Notes: generated from the sequence alone by a model not told the origin. A stretch of 64,000 nucleotides of DNA from Spirochaetia bacterium (GCA_900769985.1 CAAGIS010000084.1:1-64000), one strand, 5' to 3'; positions 24,622 through 34,235 are shown, counted from the first letter of the stretch. Made by a program: numbers and translations.

Positions 24622-26817
24622 ATGGCTGAATCTACTGAAAAAAAAGCAAAATCAAAAAAAAAGGGAATGCAGACTTTAGTTATTGTAGAATCCCCTGCCA
24701 AAGCAAAAACTATAGAAAAATATTTAGGAACCGGATATACAGTAAAGGCATCAATGGGACATTTAATTGACCTTCCTAAGTCAAGGATTGCAATAGATGT
24801 TGAAAATAATTTTCAGCCGGAATATATTACGGTACGCGGAAAGGCAAAGCTTTTAAAGGAACTGCAGAAAGATGCCAAAAAAAGTGATGTTGTTCTGCTT
24901 GCATCTGATAATGACCGCGAGGGAGAAGCTATTGCCTGGCATTTAAAGAATGCAATTCAGGGTAAGACAGATGCAAAAATTGGTCGTATCGTATTCAATG
25001 AAATTACTCCTGTTGCAATAAAAGAAGCCGTAAAAAAGCCGGGCGAAATAATAGAGTCAAAAGTTAATGCACAAAAAGCCCGCCGTGTTCTTGACCGACT
25101 TGTAGGTTATAACTTAAGTCCGCTTTTGTGGAGCAAAGTAAAAAACGGACTTTCTGCAGGGCGAGTTCAGTCTGTTGCGCTTAAATTGATTTGCGAGAGG
25201 GAAGAAGAAGTCGAAAACTTTTTGCCGGAAGAATACTGGTCGCTTGATGCAGATTTTGTAAAAGGCAAGTCATCTTTTACGGCACAGCTTGTTACTTATA
25301 AAGGCGAAAAACCTGCATTAAAAAACGAAGAACAGGTTAACGGCATAATTGAAGAAATAAAAAATGCAGACTGTAAAGTTGTAGGAATAAAATATACAGA
25401 TAAAGTAGTCCGCCCGAAAGCACCGTTTACTACTTCAAAATTGCAGCAGGCAGCAGCAAACAAACTAGGGTTTACGTCGCGAAAGACAATGCAGATTGCC
25501 CAGCAGTTGTATGAAGGTATTAACATAGGTTCAAGCCGTGTCGGACTTATAACTTATATGCGTACTGACTCTGTTCGTATTTCGCAGACGGCGCTGGATG
25601 AAGTGCGCGGCTGGATTTCTAAAAATTACCCAGAAGACTTGCCTGCTGAGCAGATTCAGTACGCAGTCGGAAAAGGTGCACAAGACGCGCACGAAGGTAT
25701 AAGACCGACTTATGTTTCTTATACTCCAGATTCTGTAAAAGATAATCTTACTCGTGATCAGCTAAGGCTTTATACGATAATATGGGAGCGTTTTGTTTCA
25801 AGTCAGATGAATAATGCAAAAACGCGGACTACAAGTGTTGAAATTCAGGCAGGTGATGCAACTTTCAGAGTGTCTGCAAGTAAAATTATAGACAAAGGTT
25901 TTTACCATGTAATTCATCTGCTTTCATCAAAAGACGATTCTACAGGAAGCCTTCCGTCATTAAAAGAAGGCGAAACACTTTCTGCGGCAAAGTTCTACCC
26001 GGAACAGCATTTTACTCAAGGTCCGGCACGTTTTACAGATGCTTCGATTGTAAAAACGCTTGAAGAAAAAGGAATCGGCAGACCTTCTACTTATGCACCG
26101 ATTATTTCTGTTCTACTTGACAGGTATTACGTTACGCGCGTAAACAAGCAGCTTGTTCCTACTCAACTTGGAAGAATGATTTGCAAAATTCTTGTTGAGT
26201 CTTTTCCAAATGTAATAAACGAAGCATTTACTGCAGAAATCGAGAATAATCTTGATGCTGTTGAACAGGACAAACTTGTCTGGAACAATATGATAGGTGA
26301 TTTTTATAAGCCTTTTAAACAGCGCGTCGATGATGTAATGGAAAAGCAGGAGAGCGTAAAAGGTTTCCTTGACGAGCAGACAGACAAAATCTGCGAAAAA
26401 TGTGGCAAGCCGATGGTAAAAAAACTCGGACGCTTTGGATATTTTCTTGCATGCTCTGGCTTCCCTGAATGTCACAATACGCGTTCGATTCCGCTTGCAA
26501 AATGTCCTATGCCTGGCTGTGACGGCGAAATTGTTGCAAGAAAGACTAAAGGTCGCGGAAAAGAATTTTACGGCTGTACAAATTATCCGTCGTGCAATTT
26601 TATTTCACACTTTAAGCCTATTGACCAGTATTGCCCAAAATGCGGCTGGTTTCTTGTAGAAAAATATGACAAGAAAAACGGCTCGTATAAATCATGTATA
26701 AATCCTGACTGTGACTATCTGCACTCTGTTACAGAAGCAGTTGAAGAAGCACAGAAAGAGGCTTTTGCAAAAGAAAACGAGATTGAAAAACTCTCAAAGC
26801 AAAGTCTTGAGGCATAA
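24622..26817 (+). CDS. topA: DNA topoisomerase I
   Basis: 731 residues, type IA topoisomerase that relaxes negative supercoils. After a lysine-rich start, the Toprim domain shows VIVESPAKAKTIEKYLG and LASDNDREGEAIAWHL. The active-site Tyr is in GLITYMRTDSVRIS. Three C-terminal zinc ribbons follow: CEKCGKPMV...C...C, CPMPGCDGEIV...C...C and CPKCGWFLVEK...C...C. The ATG at 24622 is preceded by GAAGGA with good spacing; an ATG at 24616 overlaps that site. It follows dprA, an arrangement shared by many bacteria. Confidence 0.96.
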   Translation: MAESTEKKAKSKKKGMQTLVIVESPAKAKTIEKYLGTGYTVKASMGHLIDLPKSRIAIDVENNFQPEYITVRGKAKLLKELQKDAKKSDVVLLASDNDREGEAIAWHLKNAIQGKTDAKIGRIVFNEITPVAIKEAVKKPGEIIESKVNAQKARRVLDRLVGYNLSPLLWSKVKNGLSAGRVQSVALKLICEREEEVENFLPEEYWSLDADFVKGKSSFTAQLVTYKGEKPALKNEEQVNGIIEEIKNADCKVVGIKYTDKVVRPKAPFTTSKLQQAAANKLGFTSRKTMQIAQQLYEGINIGSSRVGLITYMRTDSVRISQTALDEVRGWISKNYPEDLPAEQIQYAVGKGAQDAHEGIRPTYVSYTPDSVKDNLTRDQLRLYTIIWERFVSSQMNNAKTRTTSVEIQAGDATFRVSASKIIDKGFYHVIHLLSSKDDSTGSLPSLKEGETLSAAKFYPEQHFTQGPARFTDASIVKTLEEKGIGRPSTYAPIISVLLDRYYVTRVNKQLVPTQLGRMICKILVESFPNVINEAFTAEIENNLDAVEQDKLVWNNMIGDFYKPFKQRVDDVMEKQESVKGFLDEQTDKICEKCGKPMVKKLGRFGYFLACSGFPECHNTRSIPLAKCPMPGCDGEIVARKTKGRGKEFYGCTNYPSCNFISHFKPIDQYCPKCGWFLVEKYDKKNGSYKSCINPDCDYLHSVTEAVEEAQKEAFAKENEIEKLSKQSLEA

Positions 26818-26827
26818 GTGAATTTTC

Positions 26828-27745
26828 ATGGCAGACAGAATTCTGATACCGGACGTAATTGACGAGTTTTTGCTGTATCTTGAAAGCGTAAAAGGCTATT
26901 CAAAGAATACAGTTATCTCTTATAAAAATGATCTTGAAAAATTTAAATTTTACTCCGGAACTGCAAAGTATATTGATGAACTTTCGTTTAATGACATACG
27001 TTATGCGATTGCAGGTCTGTCAGAACGTGGAGAAAAATCAACGACAATTAACAGGTATATTTCTGCTGTAAGAACTTTATTTGCCTATTGCAAAAAATTT
27101 GATTATATTAAAGAAAACCCTTGTTTAAAATTAAAAACTGTAAAAAGCGACAGACCGTATCATCAGGTTATTACAGATCAGGAGATGTATGAAATATGTT
27201 CTGAACCTGATAAAAAACAGATGTTATGGCCGGCAAGGGATAAAGCAATTTTTGAAATGCTTTATTCTTCTGGCTGTCGTGTAAGCGAATTATGTTCGCT
27301 AAAGACAACCAGTTTTAGTTCTGATTATAAAAGGGCAAAAATTACGGGAAAAGGGAATAAGCAGCGCTTTGTTTATTTTGAAGAAGATGCAGTTAATGCT
27401 CTGAAAGAATATTTAAAAGAGCGTTCGGTGTTGATTCAAAAAAAACAGTCTTCTTTTTCTGATTATGTTTTTCTGAATCAAAGTGGTTCTCCGCTTACAG
27501 TTCGCGGAGTTGCATGGATTTTGTCAAAATATACAGGTGTAGGCGGAGTTAATCACCATTTTTCACCTCATGATTTCAGGCATGCTTTTGCAACTGCGCT
27601 TGTTAACGAAGGACTTGATATAAGAAAAGTTCAGGCTTTACTGGGACATTCAAGTGTTTCTACGACACAGAGGTACACTCATGTAACCAGAAACAAAGTT
27701 ATAAATGATTACAGAAAAGCGCATCCGCATGGAAAAGAAAACTAA
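26828..27745 (+). CDS. xerC: Tyrosine recombinase, XerC-like
   Basis: 305 residues with the same two-domain plan as the recombinase at 21739. Catalytic residues: Arg in SSGCRVSELCSL, Lys in TGKGNKQRFVYF, HxxR in SPHDFRHAFATALV, His in LLGHSSVSTTQ and Tyr in QRYTHVT. It lies between topA and hslVU, where XerC/CodV genes are found in many bacteria (dprA-topA-xerC-hslV-hslU). Having two Xer proteins fits the XerC-XerD system rather than a mobile integrase; no att-like repeats or phage genes are nearby. Confidence 0.88.
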   Translation: MADRILIPDVIDEFLLYLESVKGYSKNTVISYKNDLEKFKFYSGTAKYIDELSFNDIRYAIAGLSERGEKSTTINRYISAVRTLFAYCKKFDYIKENPCLKLKTVKSDRPYHQVITDQEMYEICSEPDKKQMLWPARDKAIFEMLYSSGCRVSELCSLKTTSFSSDYKRAKITGKGNKQRFVYFEEDAVNALKEYLKERSVLIQKKQSSFSDYVFLNQSGSPLTVRGVAWILSKYTGVGGVNHHFSPHDFRHAFATALVNEGLDIRKVQALLGHSSVSTTQRYTHVTRNKVINDYRKAHPHGKEN

Positions 27746-27750
27746 AGGAA

Positions 27751-27789
27751 TCTCTAAAAATTTCACCTTGTAGAGATAACTCTTATAAT
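27751..27789 (+). promoter_or_regulatory. Putative promoter region of hslVU with short inverted repeat
   Basis: A consensus -10 TATAAT lies at 27784-27789. TCTCTA (27751-27756) and TAGAGA (27771-27776) form an inverted repeat just upstream. No good -35 is seen, and the sequence is not a CIRCE element, so the mode of control is open. Confidence 0.4.
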
Positions 27790-27819
27790 TCTTTTAAGTG
27801 TGAATAATAGGAGCAAAAA

Positions 27820-28362
27820 ATGAGTAACAAAACAAAAATTAGAAGTACGACAGTAATCGCAGTTAAAAAAGACGGAAAAGTTGCCATGGCAGGCGACGGT
27901 CAGGTTACGCTTGGTGAAACTGTTTGTAAAGGCAATGCCAGAAAAGTACGCAAAATTTACGATGGAAAAATATTGACCGGATTTGCCGGTTCTGTTGCAG
28001 ATGCTTTTACGCTACTTGATAAATTTGAAACAAAAGTAAAAGAGTTTAACGGAGATTTGACGCGCAGTGCTGTTGAACTTGCAAAAGCCTGGAGAACAGA
28101 CCGTTCGCTTCAGAAACTTGAAGCAATGCTCATTGTCGCAGATGCATCAAAGATTTTATTGATTTCTGGCGACGGAAACGTAATTGAACCTGAAAACGAT
28201 GTCCTTGCAATCGGTTCAGGCGGAAATTATGCATATTCAGCAGCTCTGGCATATCTTGACGGTTCATCTTTGAGTGCAAAAGAAATTGCAGAAAAGAGCC
28301 TTAAAATTGCTGGAAATATCTGTATTTATACAAACGAAAACATAACTGTAGAGGAACTTTAA
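27820..28362 (+). CDS. hslV: ATP-dependent protease, peptidase subunit HslV
   Basis: 180 residues. HslV is the proteasome-beta-like threonine peptidase of the HslUV complex. The catalytic motif STTVIAVKKDGKVAMAGDGQVTLGE places the nucleophile Thr at residue 10, so a nine-residue propeptide (MSNKTKIRS) must be removed; in E. coli only Met is cleaved. AGSVADAFTLLDKFETK and ALAYLDGSSLSAKEIAEKSL complete the family pattern. AGGAG precedes the ATG. hslU overlaps the stop by one base. Confidence 0.95.
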   Translation: MSNKTKIRSTTVIAVKKDGKVAMAGDGQVTLGETVCKGNARKVRKIYDGKILTGFAGSVADAFTLLDKFETKVKEFNGDLTRSAVELAKAWRTDRSLQKLEAMLIVADASKILLISGDGNVIEPENDVLAIGSGGNYAYSAALAYLDGSSLSAKEIAEKSLKIAGNICIYTNENITVEEL

Positions 28363-29831
28363 TGAACAACACTGAACTTGCAAATTGCAGCAATGAAAAA
28401 TCTGTAAGCGTTACTGACAAAGCTCAGGATCTTACTCCGCGCCAGATTGTAGAAAAACTTGACTCTTATATTATCGGGCAGAAAAATGCAAAAAAAGCTG
28501 TTGCCGTTGCATTACGAAACAGAACAAGGCGCTTAAAACTTTCTGATGATATAAGGGAAGAAGTTACTCCGAAAAACATTCTTATGATTGGTCCTACAGG
28601 TGTCGGTAAGACAGAAATTGCACGCCGCCTTGCAAATCTTTGCGGTGCGCCTTTTATAAAGGTTGAAGCTACAAAATATACAGAAGTTGGTTATGTCGGC
28701 CGCGATGTTGAATCAATGGTCAGGGATTTGATGGCAGTCGGATTTAACAGCGTAAAGCTCGAAATGGAAGAGGAACTTAAAGAAAGCTGCAAGGAAAAAG
28801 TTGAAGATAGCCTTCTTGACCTTCTTTTACCGGGAAGCGATAAAAAATCGCAGAAACAAAATAACGTACTCGGCAATATTTTTGGTGTTCAAAAAACGCA
28901 GGAAAAATCTGCAGCAGAGCAGGAACAGGAAACACAGGAAAAACAGCAGATGAATTCGACGCGCGAAAAATTCCGTGTAATGCTCCGTGAAGGAAAACTT
29001 GAAGACCGCGAAGTTGAAATTTCTGTAACGAGTGCTCCTCGTGGAAGTATGAGCATTTTTACAGGCGGAAGTCTTGATGACATTGAATCTGCGATGCAGA
29101 ACATTCAGGAAATGATGAATGGTGCACGCAAAAAACTTCGGACAGTTACGGTTGCAGAAGCCCGTAAAATCCTTACTGAGCAGATTCTTGACAGCATGAT
29201 TGATGCAGACAAAGCGGCTGATATTGCAAAAGAAAGGGTAGAACAGTCAGGCATCATTTTTATTGACGAAATCGATAAAATTGCAGTTCACGGAGAAAGT
29301 CACGGACCTGCTGTAAGCCGCGAGGGCGTTCAGCGTGATATTCTTCCAATTGTAGAAGGTTGCCATGTAAATACAAAATGGGGCGTAGTTGATACAAAGC
29401 ATATTCTGTTCATTGCAGCCGGTGCATTCAGCCTTTCAAAGCCGAGCGATTTGATTCCTGAACTTCAGGGACGTTTCCCACTTCGTGTAGAACTTGATTC
29501 GCTTAACAAAGATGATTTTAAACGGATTCTTACAGAACCAAAAAATGCACTTATCAAACAGTATACAGCGCTTCTTGCAACAGAAGGCGTAACTTTAGAT
29601 TTTAAGGAAGAAGCTATCGACCGCATAAGTTCTATGGCAGAAGAAGTCAATGCAAAAAGCGAAAACATCGGTGCACGCCGTCTTCATACGATTATGGAAA
29701 AAGTACTTGATGAAATTTCTTTTGAAGCTGACGAACATAAAGGCGAAACAATTTCCATCGATGCTTCCTATGTTGACGAAAAAGTACAGGAAGTTGCAGG
29801 CAACGAAGATTTGTCGCGCTATATTTTGTAA
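28362..29831 (+). CDS. hslU: ATP-dependent protease, ATPase subunit HslU
   Basis: 489 residues. The AAA+ unfoldase that feeds HslV. Conserved parts are LTPRQIVEKLDSYIIGQKNAKKAVAVALRNR, Walker A GPTGVGKTE, the pore-loop region EVGYVGRDVESMVRDL, Walker B GIIFIDEIDKIA, the sensor ISEGVQRDI-like REGVQRDILPIVEG, and the extreme C-terminus DLSRYIL, which docks into HslV. The I-domain (about residues 150-260) has Gln/Glu-rich low-complexity inserts, slightly longer than in E. coli (443 residues). Confidence 0.96.
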   Translation: MNNTELANCSNEKSVSVTDKAQDLTPRQIVEKLDSYIIGQKNAKKAVAVALRNRTRRLKLSDDIREEVTPKNILMIGPTGVGKTEIARRLANLCGAPFIKVEATKYTEVGYVGRDVESMVRDLMAVGFNSVKLEMEEELKESCKEKVEDSLLDLLLPGSDKKSQKQNNVLGNIFGVQKTQEKSAAEQEQETQEKQQMNSTREKFRVMLREGKLEDREVEISVTSAPRGSMSIFTGGSLDDIESAMQNIQEMMNGARKKLRTVTVAEARKILTEQILDSMIDADKAADIAKERVEQSGIIFIDEIDKIAVHGESHGPAVSREGVQRDILPIVEGCHVNTKWGVVDTKHILFIAAGAFSLSKPSDLIPELQGRFPLRVELDSLNKDDFKRILTEPKNALIKQYTALLATEGVTLDFKEEAIDRISSMAEEVNAKSENIGARRLHTIMEKVLDEISFEADEHKGETISIDASYVDEKVQEVAGNEDLSRYIL

Positions 29832-29878
29832 TTTAAAGCCTTAAAATTCAATTCAGCATAATAGCATAAAATGCATAT

Positions 29879-29918
29879 AAAGCACACATTTTTTTAATAC
29901 GGAATGTGTGCTTTTTTT
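29879..29918 (+). terminator. Intrinsic terminator of hslVU
   Basis: A perfect 12-base stem, AAAGCACACATT (29879-29890) and AATGTGTGCTTT (29903-29914), followed by T residues to 29918. It separates hslVU from the flagellar operon that begins right after. Confidence 0.9.
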
Positions 29919-29919
29919 A

Positions 29920-29946
29920 TAAACTTTTTTTTTTTAATTCCGAAAA
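29920..29946 (+). promoter_or_regulatory. Sigma-28-type promoter of the flgB operon, apparently leaderless
   Basis: TAAA (29920-29923), 15-base spacer, TCCGAAAA (29939-29946), one base off the -10 seen at 4314. It ends seven bases before the flgB ATG, which lacks a clear ribosome site, so the mRNA would start at or beside the start codon. Confidence 0.6.
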
Positions 29947-29953
29947 TCAGAGT

Positions 29954-30376
29954 ATGAATTCTTTTACACGTTCAGTTGATTTATTACAGAGAGCTCTTGA
30001 TGTTAATACACTTCGTTACCAAGTGTCTGCAAATAATATTGCTCTGGCAGATGTTCCAAACTACAAACGTACAGCCGTTAATTTTGAAAGTGAACTGAAA
30101 AAAGCTTTTGAGTCGGAAGAAAAAACAAAAAACGCTTTTGAACTTAATACTTATTCACCGCTCCATTTTAAAATTAACAATGTAATTGATTATAGAACAG
30201 TTGAACCGCAGCGTACAGTCGACTATCTTTCAACTGAAAAGGCAAACGGTAATAATGTAAACGTAGAAACAGAAGCAATGAACATTGTTAAAGTTGAAAT
30301 GCAGTATAAAATGCTGTCGCTTCTGCAAAATTATGAATTTTCGCAGGTAAAAACTGCAATGTCTGCAATAAGGTAG
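29954..30376 (+). CDS. flgB: Flagellar proximal rod protein FlgB
   Basis: 140 residues. The rod signature LQRALDVNTLRYQVSANNIALADVPNYKRTAVNFESEL is at the N-terminus, and the C-terminal helix VNVETEAMNIVKVEMQYKMLSLL has the heptads shared by axial proteins. FlgB is the most proximal rod subunit along with FlgC. It is the first gene of a run through fliJ. The frame is open upstream to 29906, but the ATG at 29954 gives the family start and follows the promoter immediately. Confidence 0.93.
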   Translation: MNSFTRSVDLLQRALDVNTLRYQVSANNIALADVPNYKRTAVNFESELKKAFESEEKTKNAFELNTYSPLHFKINNVIDYRTVEPQRTVDYLSTEKANGNNVNVETEAMNIVKVEMQYKMLSLLQNYEFSQVKTAMSAIR

Positions 30377-30438
30377 CTTTTACAAAAGCAGGCTTAAAAA
30401 GATTGTAGAAATATTCTAAAAGTATGGAGGAATAGAAA

Positions 30439-30897
30439 ATGGGATTATTTACAAGTATAAACATAGCTTCAACAGGACTTGCAGCAGAACGGCTTAGAAG
30501 TGATGTAATTTCTGATAATATTGCCAATGCTTCTACAACTCGTACTCAGGACGGAGGACCTTACAAGCGTTCCCGCGTAATTTTTGAACCTGTGGCAGAC
30601 ACAAATCCTACATGGCGTACACCATATCTTCCGTCAAACCTCGATAACGGGGCAGGACAGGGCGTTAAAGTCCGTGAAATTGTAAAAGACACAAGCCGCG
30701 GAACTCTTATCTTTGATCCCGACCATCCTGATGCAATAAAATCAGGCCCGGAAAAAGGGTACGTTGAATATCCTAACGTAAACATCGTAAACGAAATGGT
30801 AGATTTGATTGCTTCCAGCCGTGCTTATGAAGCAAATACGACTGTAATAGAAGGCGCAAAATCAATGTTCTCTGCAGCTCTTGATATCGGTCGCTAA
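30439..30897 (+). CDS. flgC: Flagellar proximal rod protein FlgC
   Basis: 152 residues. N-terminal GLFTSINIASTGLAAERLRSDVISDNIANASTTRT matches the rod signature; the C-terminus YVEYPNVNIVNEMVDLIASSRAYEANTTVIEGAKSM is the typical FlgC end. It assembles with FlgB and FlgF to make the proximal rod inside the MS ring. GGAGG precedes the ATG and the gene follows flgB after 62 bases. Confidence 0.95.
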   Translation: MGLFTSINIASTGLAAERLRSDVISDNIANASTTRTQDGGPYKRSRVIFEPVADTNPTWRTPYLPSNLDNGAGQGVKVREIVKDTSRGTLIFDPDHPDAIKSGPEKGYVEYPNVNIVNEMVDLIASSRAYEANTTVIEGAKSMFSAALDIGR

Positions 30898-30929
30898 AGC
30901 ATATATTATGTCAAGCAGATGGGGTAAAT

Positions 30930-31265
30930 ATGACTGTAAATAATCCAGACATTCTGAATATGAACAAGACGTTTTCATCAGCAGGATATAATTCCGTTTC
31001 GTCAAACCTTATATCTGCTGCTGAAGTTACGACAGAAAAATACCGCAAGTCTTTTGACAGTTACATACTTGATGCTGTTTCAAAAATGAATGAACAGCAG
31101 ATGGACGTCAGCCGACTTGAACAGAAAGCTATCGTTGACCCTGAGTCAGTTGACATTCATGACATTACTACGGCAATGGCAAAAGCCCAGATGTCAATGA
31201 GTCTTGCAAAGACTGTAGTAGACCGGGTTGTAACAGGCTGGAATGAAATTACGACTACAAGGTAG
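30930..31265 (+). CDS. fliE: Flagellar hook-basal body complex protein FliE
   Basis: 111 residues. FliE joins the MS ring to the rod. The conserved C-terminal half is present: VSKMNEQQMDVSRLEQKAIVDPESVDIHDITTAMAKAQMSMSLAKTVVDRVVTGWNEI. The N-terminus is longer and Ser/Asn-rich. ATGGGG serves as ribosome site. An AT-rich gap of 131 bases to fliF contains two TATAAT-like hexamers (31343-31348 and 31359-31364) but no convincing -35. Confidence 0.92.
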   Translation: MTVNNPDILNMNKTFSSAGYNSVSSNLISAAEVTTEKYRKSFDSYILDAVSKMNEQQMDVSRLEQKAIVDPESVDIHDITTAMAKAQMSMSLAKTVVDRVVTGWNEITTTR

Positions 31266-31396
31266 AATAAAAGATATTAAACTTCTTTTCGCTTTCTATA
31301 GAAAAAAAAATATTTTCTCTTTTCAGAATTTAATCTATATGATATAATGACAGATAATTATAATTGTCTATATTATTCGTTCACGGGAGGGGTCAG

Positions 31397-33100
31397 ATGA
31401 ACGAATGGTTCAAAAAGCTCGTTTCTAATATAAAAGAAAAATGGGCAAAATGGTCCATATTACAAAAAAGCATTGGTATTGGCGTTGCAGTTGCGGTTGT
31501 CGTTGCAATTATTTTGGGTTTCAGATTTTCTGCCAGACCGACTACAGTAAGGCTTTTTAATTCTCCTGTAACAGGAGATGCTCAGGCGCAGATTCTTACA
31601 AGGCTTGATAAAGAAAATGTAGAAGCTGATGTTGACAGTGCCGGCTATATAAGGGTTGCAGACGAAAAAGTTGCACGCAGAATGAGGGATATTCTTATTA
31701 CAGAAGGTCTTGTTCCTGTAAATGTTGACCCGTTTGCAGGCTTTTACGAGCGTAGCTGGTCTACTACAGATGCCGAGCAGAATGTTAAAAAACAGCGTGC
31801 AATTACTGAACAGGTAAGGCTTCATCTTGAAGAATTTGACGATATTGCTTCCGCAGATGTAAACCTTGTACTTCCTGAAGACAAGTTGTTTAAATCAGAC
31901 CAGAATCCTGTAACGGCAAGCGTAATTCTTACATTCACTCCTAACAGTGATATGGCAACAAACAGGCGTAAAATTCAAAGCGTAGAAAAAATCCTTATGA
32001 ATGCCGTTGAAGGGTTAAAAAAAGAGAACATTACTATTGCAGATAAAAGCGGTACTACGCTGAATGACGATCAGGGAATGGCAGAGTTTGACAGACTTTC
32101 GCTGATTGAGCGAGAACAGAAAATGATTCAGAAACTTGAAGTATACTATCGTGCACAGGTTCTTGAATCACTGCAATACATAAAGACAAAAAACCGTGTT
32201 CCGTCAATAAACGTAAAAATCGATATGAATATGGCGGAAAAGAAAATAGAGTCTACAAGATATTCTCCTTTTGTAAAAAAAGAAGATAACCCTGATACTC
32301 CTTACGATGATTCTGACATTCAGGATTCTGTAGTAGTTTCATCGCAGACTGTTACGCGTGAATGGCAGGGAACAGGTTTTAATCCGCAGGGACCTACAGG
32401 AACAGAAGGACAGAACCCGCCTGTTTATTCTGACATGTCAAATGTAATCGGACGTCAGACAGAAACAGGTGTTACTCAAAACTTTCTTGTAAATACCGAT
32501 AATATATCAGAGACAGTTCACCCGACTATAGACAGGGTTACTGTTTCTGTAAATGTGGATGGAACCTGGTCAAAAAAATATGATAAAAATCATAATCCGA
32601 TTTTTGATGACGAAGGTCGCATTGTCCGTGAATATACTCCTGTTCCAAAAGAAGAACTTGAGGACATTGCTGATTTGGTTGAAGGCGCAATCGGCTATGA
32701 CAGGGCAAAAAAATATCTTGTTGTAGTAAAAAACGTTCAGATTGACCGTCAGGATGAGTTTGATGCCGAAGACGAAGCATACCGAAAGGCAAGGCAGACT
32801 CGTATGACTATCATCTGCATTTTAATCGGTATTGCAGTTGTATTGCTTGTATTCATATTATATAGATTTATCAGTCGTGAAATTGAACGCCGCAGGAGAA
32901 TTAAGGCAGAAGAAGAACGCCGCCGTCAGGAAATGGCGCGCATTATGGCACTTCAGAATGCACAGGAAGAAGGCATGGAAGTTACGATGTCTGTCGAAGA
33001 GCGGCGTAGGGCAGAACTCCAGGAAAATGCAATTTCTATGGCAAAAGAGCATCCGGAAGACGTTGCTATGCTTATACGTACTTGGTTGATGGAGGAATAA
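31397..33100 (+). CDS. fliF: Flagellar MS-ring protein FliF
   Basis: 567 residues. An N-terminal transmembrane helix (IGIGVAVAVVVAIILGF), ring-building YscJ-like motifs (FNSPVTGDAQAQILTRLDKENVEADV and DPFAGFYERSWSTTDAEQNVKKQRAITEQV), a long variable middle, and a second transmembrane helix (MTIICILIGIAVVLLVFILY) followed by a C-terminal FliG-binding tail. It forms the MS ring, the base on which rod and rotor assemble. The ATG at 31397 follows a strong GGGAGGGG; the frame is open upstream. Confidence 0.95.
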   Translation: MNEWFKKLVSNIKEKWAKWSILQKSIGIGVAVAVVVAIILGFRFSARPTTVRLFNSPVTGDAQAQILTRLDKENVEADVDSAGYIRVADEKVARRMRDILITEGLVPVNVDPFAGFYERSWSTTDAEQNVKKQRAITEQVRLHLEEFDDIASADVNLVLPEDKLFKSDQNPVTASVILTFTPNSDMATNRRKIQSVEKILMNAVEGLKKENITIADKSGTTLNDDQGMAEFDRLSLIEREQKMIQKLEVYYRAQVLESLQYIKTKNRVPSINVKIDMNMAEKKIESTRYSPFVKKEDNPDTPYDDSDIQDSVVVSSQTVTREWQGTGFNPQGPTGTEGQNPPVYSDMSNVIGRQTETGVTQNFLVNTDNISETVHPTIDRVTVSVNVDGTWSKKYDKNHNPIFDDEGRIVREYTPVPKEELEDIADLVEGAIGYDRAKKYLVVVKNVQIDRQDEFDAEDEAYRKARQTRMTIICILIGIAVVLLVFILYRFISREIERRRRIKAEEERRRQEMARIMALQNAQEEGMEVTMSVEERRRAELQENAISMAKEHPEDVAMLIRTWLMEE

Positions 33101-33103
33101 AAA

Positions 33104-34207
33104 ATGGCAGAAGATTCAGCTAAACCAAAAACTAATCCAAAACCAGTTCCGAAACCTGGAACTTTAAAACCGGCTTCATCATCTTCTTCTAAAAAAGGAA
33201 AAGATTTTAAAAGCCTGACAGGCCGACAAAAAGCTGCTATCTTTCTCGTTTCTGTCGGAAGTGATGTTTCTTCTGAAATAATGAAGCATTTGCGCGAAGA
33301 CGAAGTAGAAACGCTGACTTTTGAAATTGCCCGTCTTGAAACAATTGATGCAGAAATAAAAGATCAGGTTCTTGAAGAATTTCAGGATTTGATGAATGCG
33401 CAGAATTTTATTACGACCGGTGGTATCGACTATGCGCGTGAACTCCTTGAAAAATCTCTCGGAAGTCAGAAAGCTATTGATATTATTAACCGCCTTACTT
33501 CAAGCCTTCAAGTGCGTCCGTTTGACTTTATCCGTCGTACAGACCCTGCTCACCTTTTAAACTTTATACAGCAGGAATATCCGCAGACAATCGCTTTGAT
33601 TCTTGCTTATCTTGAACCTGGAAAAGCTGCCGTAATTTTACAGAACCTGCCGGAAGAAATGCAGCCAGAAGTTTCAAAACGACTTGCTACGATGGACCGT
33701 ACTTCTCCTGACGTATTGCGTGAAGTAGAACGCGTTCTTGAAAAGAAACTTTCTACTCTGTCTTCTGAAGATTATACTGCTGCCGGTGGTGTTGAATCTA
33801 TCGTAGAAATTTTGAACCTTGTTGACCGCTCTTCTGAAAAAGCAATTATTGAATCTCTCGAAGAAGACGATCCTGACCTTGCAGAAGAAATCAAGAAACG
33901 TATGTTTGTATTCGAAGATATCGTTATGCTTGATGACCGCTCTATTCAGAAAGTTCTCCGTGAAGTTGATACGCAGGAACTTGCAAAAGCGCTCAAATCT
34001 GTTGATACGGAAGTTCAGGACAAGATATTCCACAATATGTCAAAGCGTGCCGCAAGCATGTTAAAAGAAGATATGGAATTTATGGGACCTGTACGTCTAA
34101 AAGATGTCGAAGAAGCTCAGCAAAAAATCGTATCCACAATCAGACGCCTTGAAGAAAAAGGTGATATCGTTATTGCCCGCTCTGGTGAAGATGAACTTGT
34201 TACATGA
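33104..34207 (+). CDS. fliG: Flagellar motor switch protein FliG
   Basis: 367 residues. FliG couples the MS ring to torque from the stators. Visible family blocks are LTGRQKAAIFLVSVGSDVSSEIMKHL, the EHPQ-like QQEYPQTIALILAYLEPGKAA, and the C-terminal torque helix with FEDIVMLDDRSIQKVLREVDTQELAKALK. An N-terminal Pro/Lys/Ser-rich extension of about 35 residues is extra to enteric FliG. Treponemes often have a second fliG elsewhere; this operon copy is the one I would expect to be the true switch protein. The ATG lies three bases after fliF. Confidence 0.95.
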   Translation: MAEDSAKPKTNPKPVPKPGTLKPASSSSSKKGKDFKSLTGRQKAAIFLVSVGSDVSSEIMKHLREDEVETLTFEIARLETIDAEIKDQVLEEFQDLMNAQNFITTGGIDYARELLEKSLGSQKAIDIINRLTSSLQVRPFDFIRRTDPAHLLNFIQQEYPQTIALILAYLEPGKAAVILQNLPEEMQPEVSKRLATMDRTSPDVLREVERVLEKKLSTLSSEDYTAAGGVESIVEILNLVDRSSEKAIIESLEEDDPDLAEEIKKRMFVFEDIVMLDDRSIQKVLREVDTQELAKALKSVDTEVQDKIFHNMSKRAASMLKEDMEFMGPVRLKDVEEAQQKIVSTIRRLEEKGDIVIARSGEDELVT

Positions 34208-34235
34208 TGTGTTGTTTTATAAGTAGGAAATAAAA

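Noticed and set aside
27751..27776. Inverted repeat before hslV considered as a CIRCE heat-shock element
   Set aside because: Sequence TCTCTA/TAGAGA does not match TTAGCACTC-N9-GAGTGCTAA.
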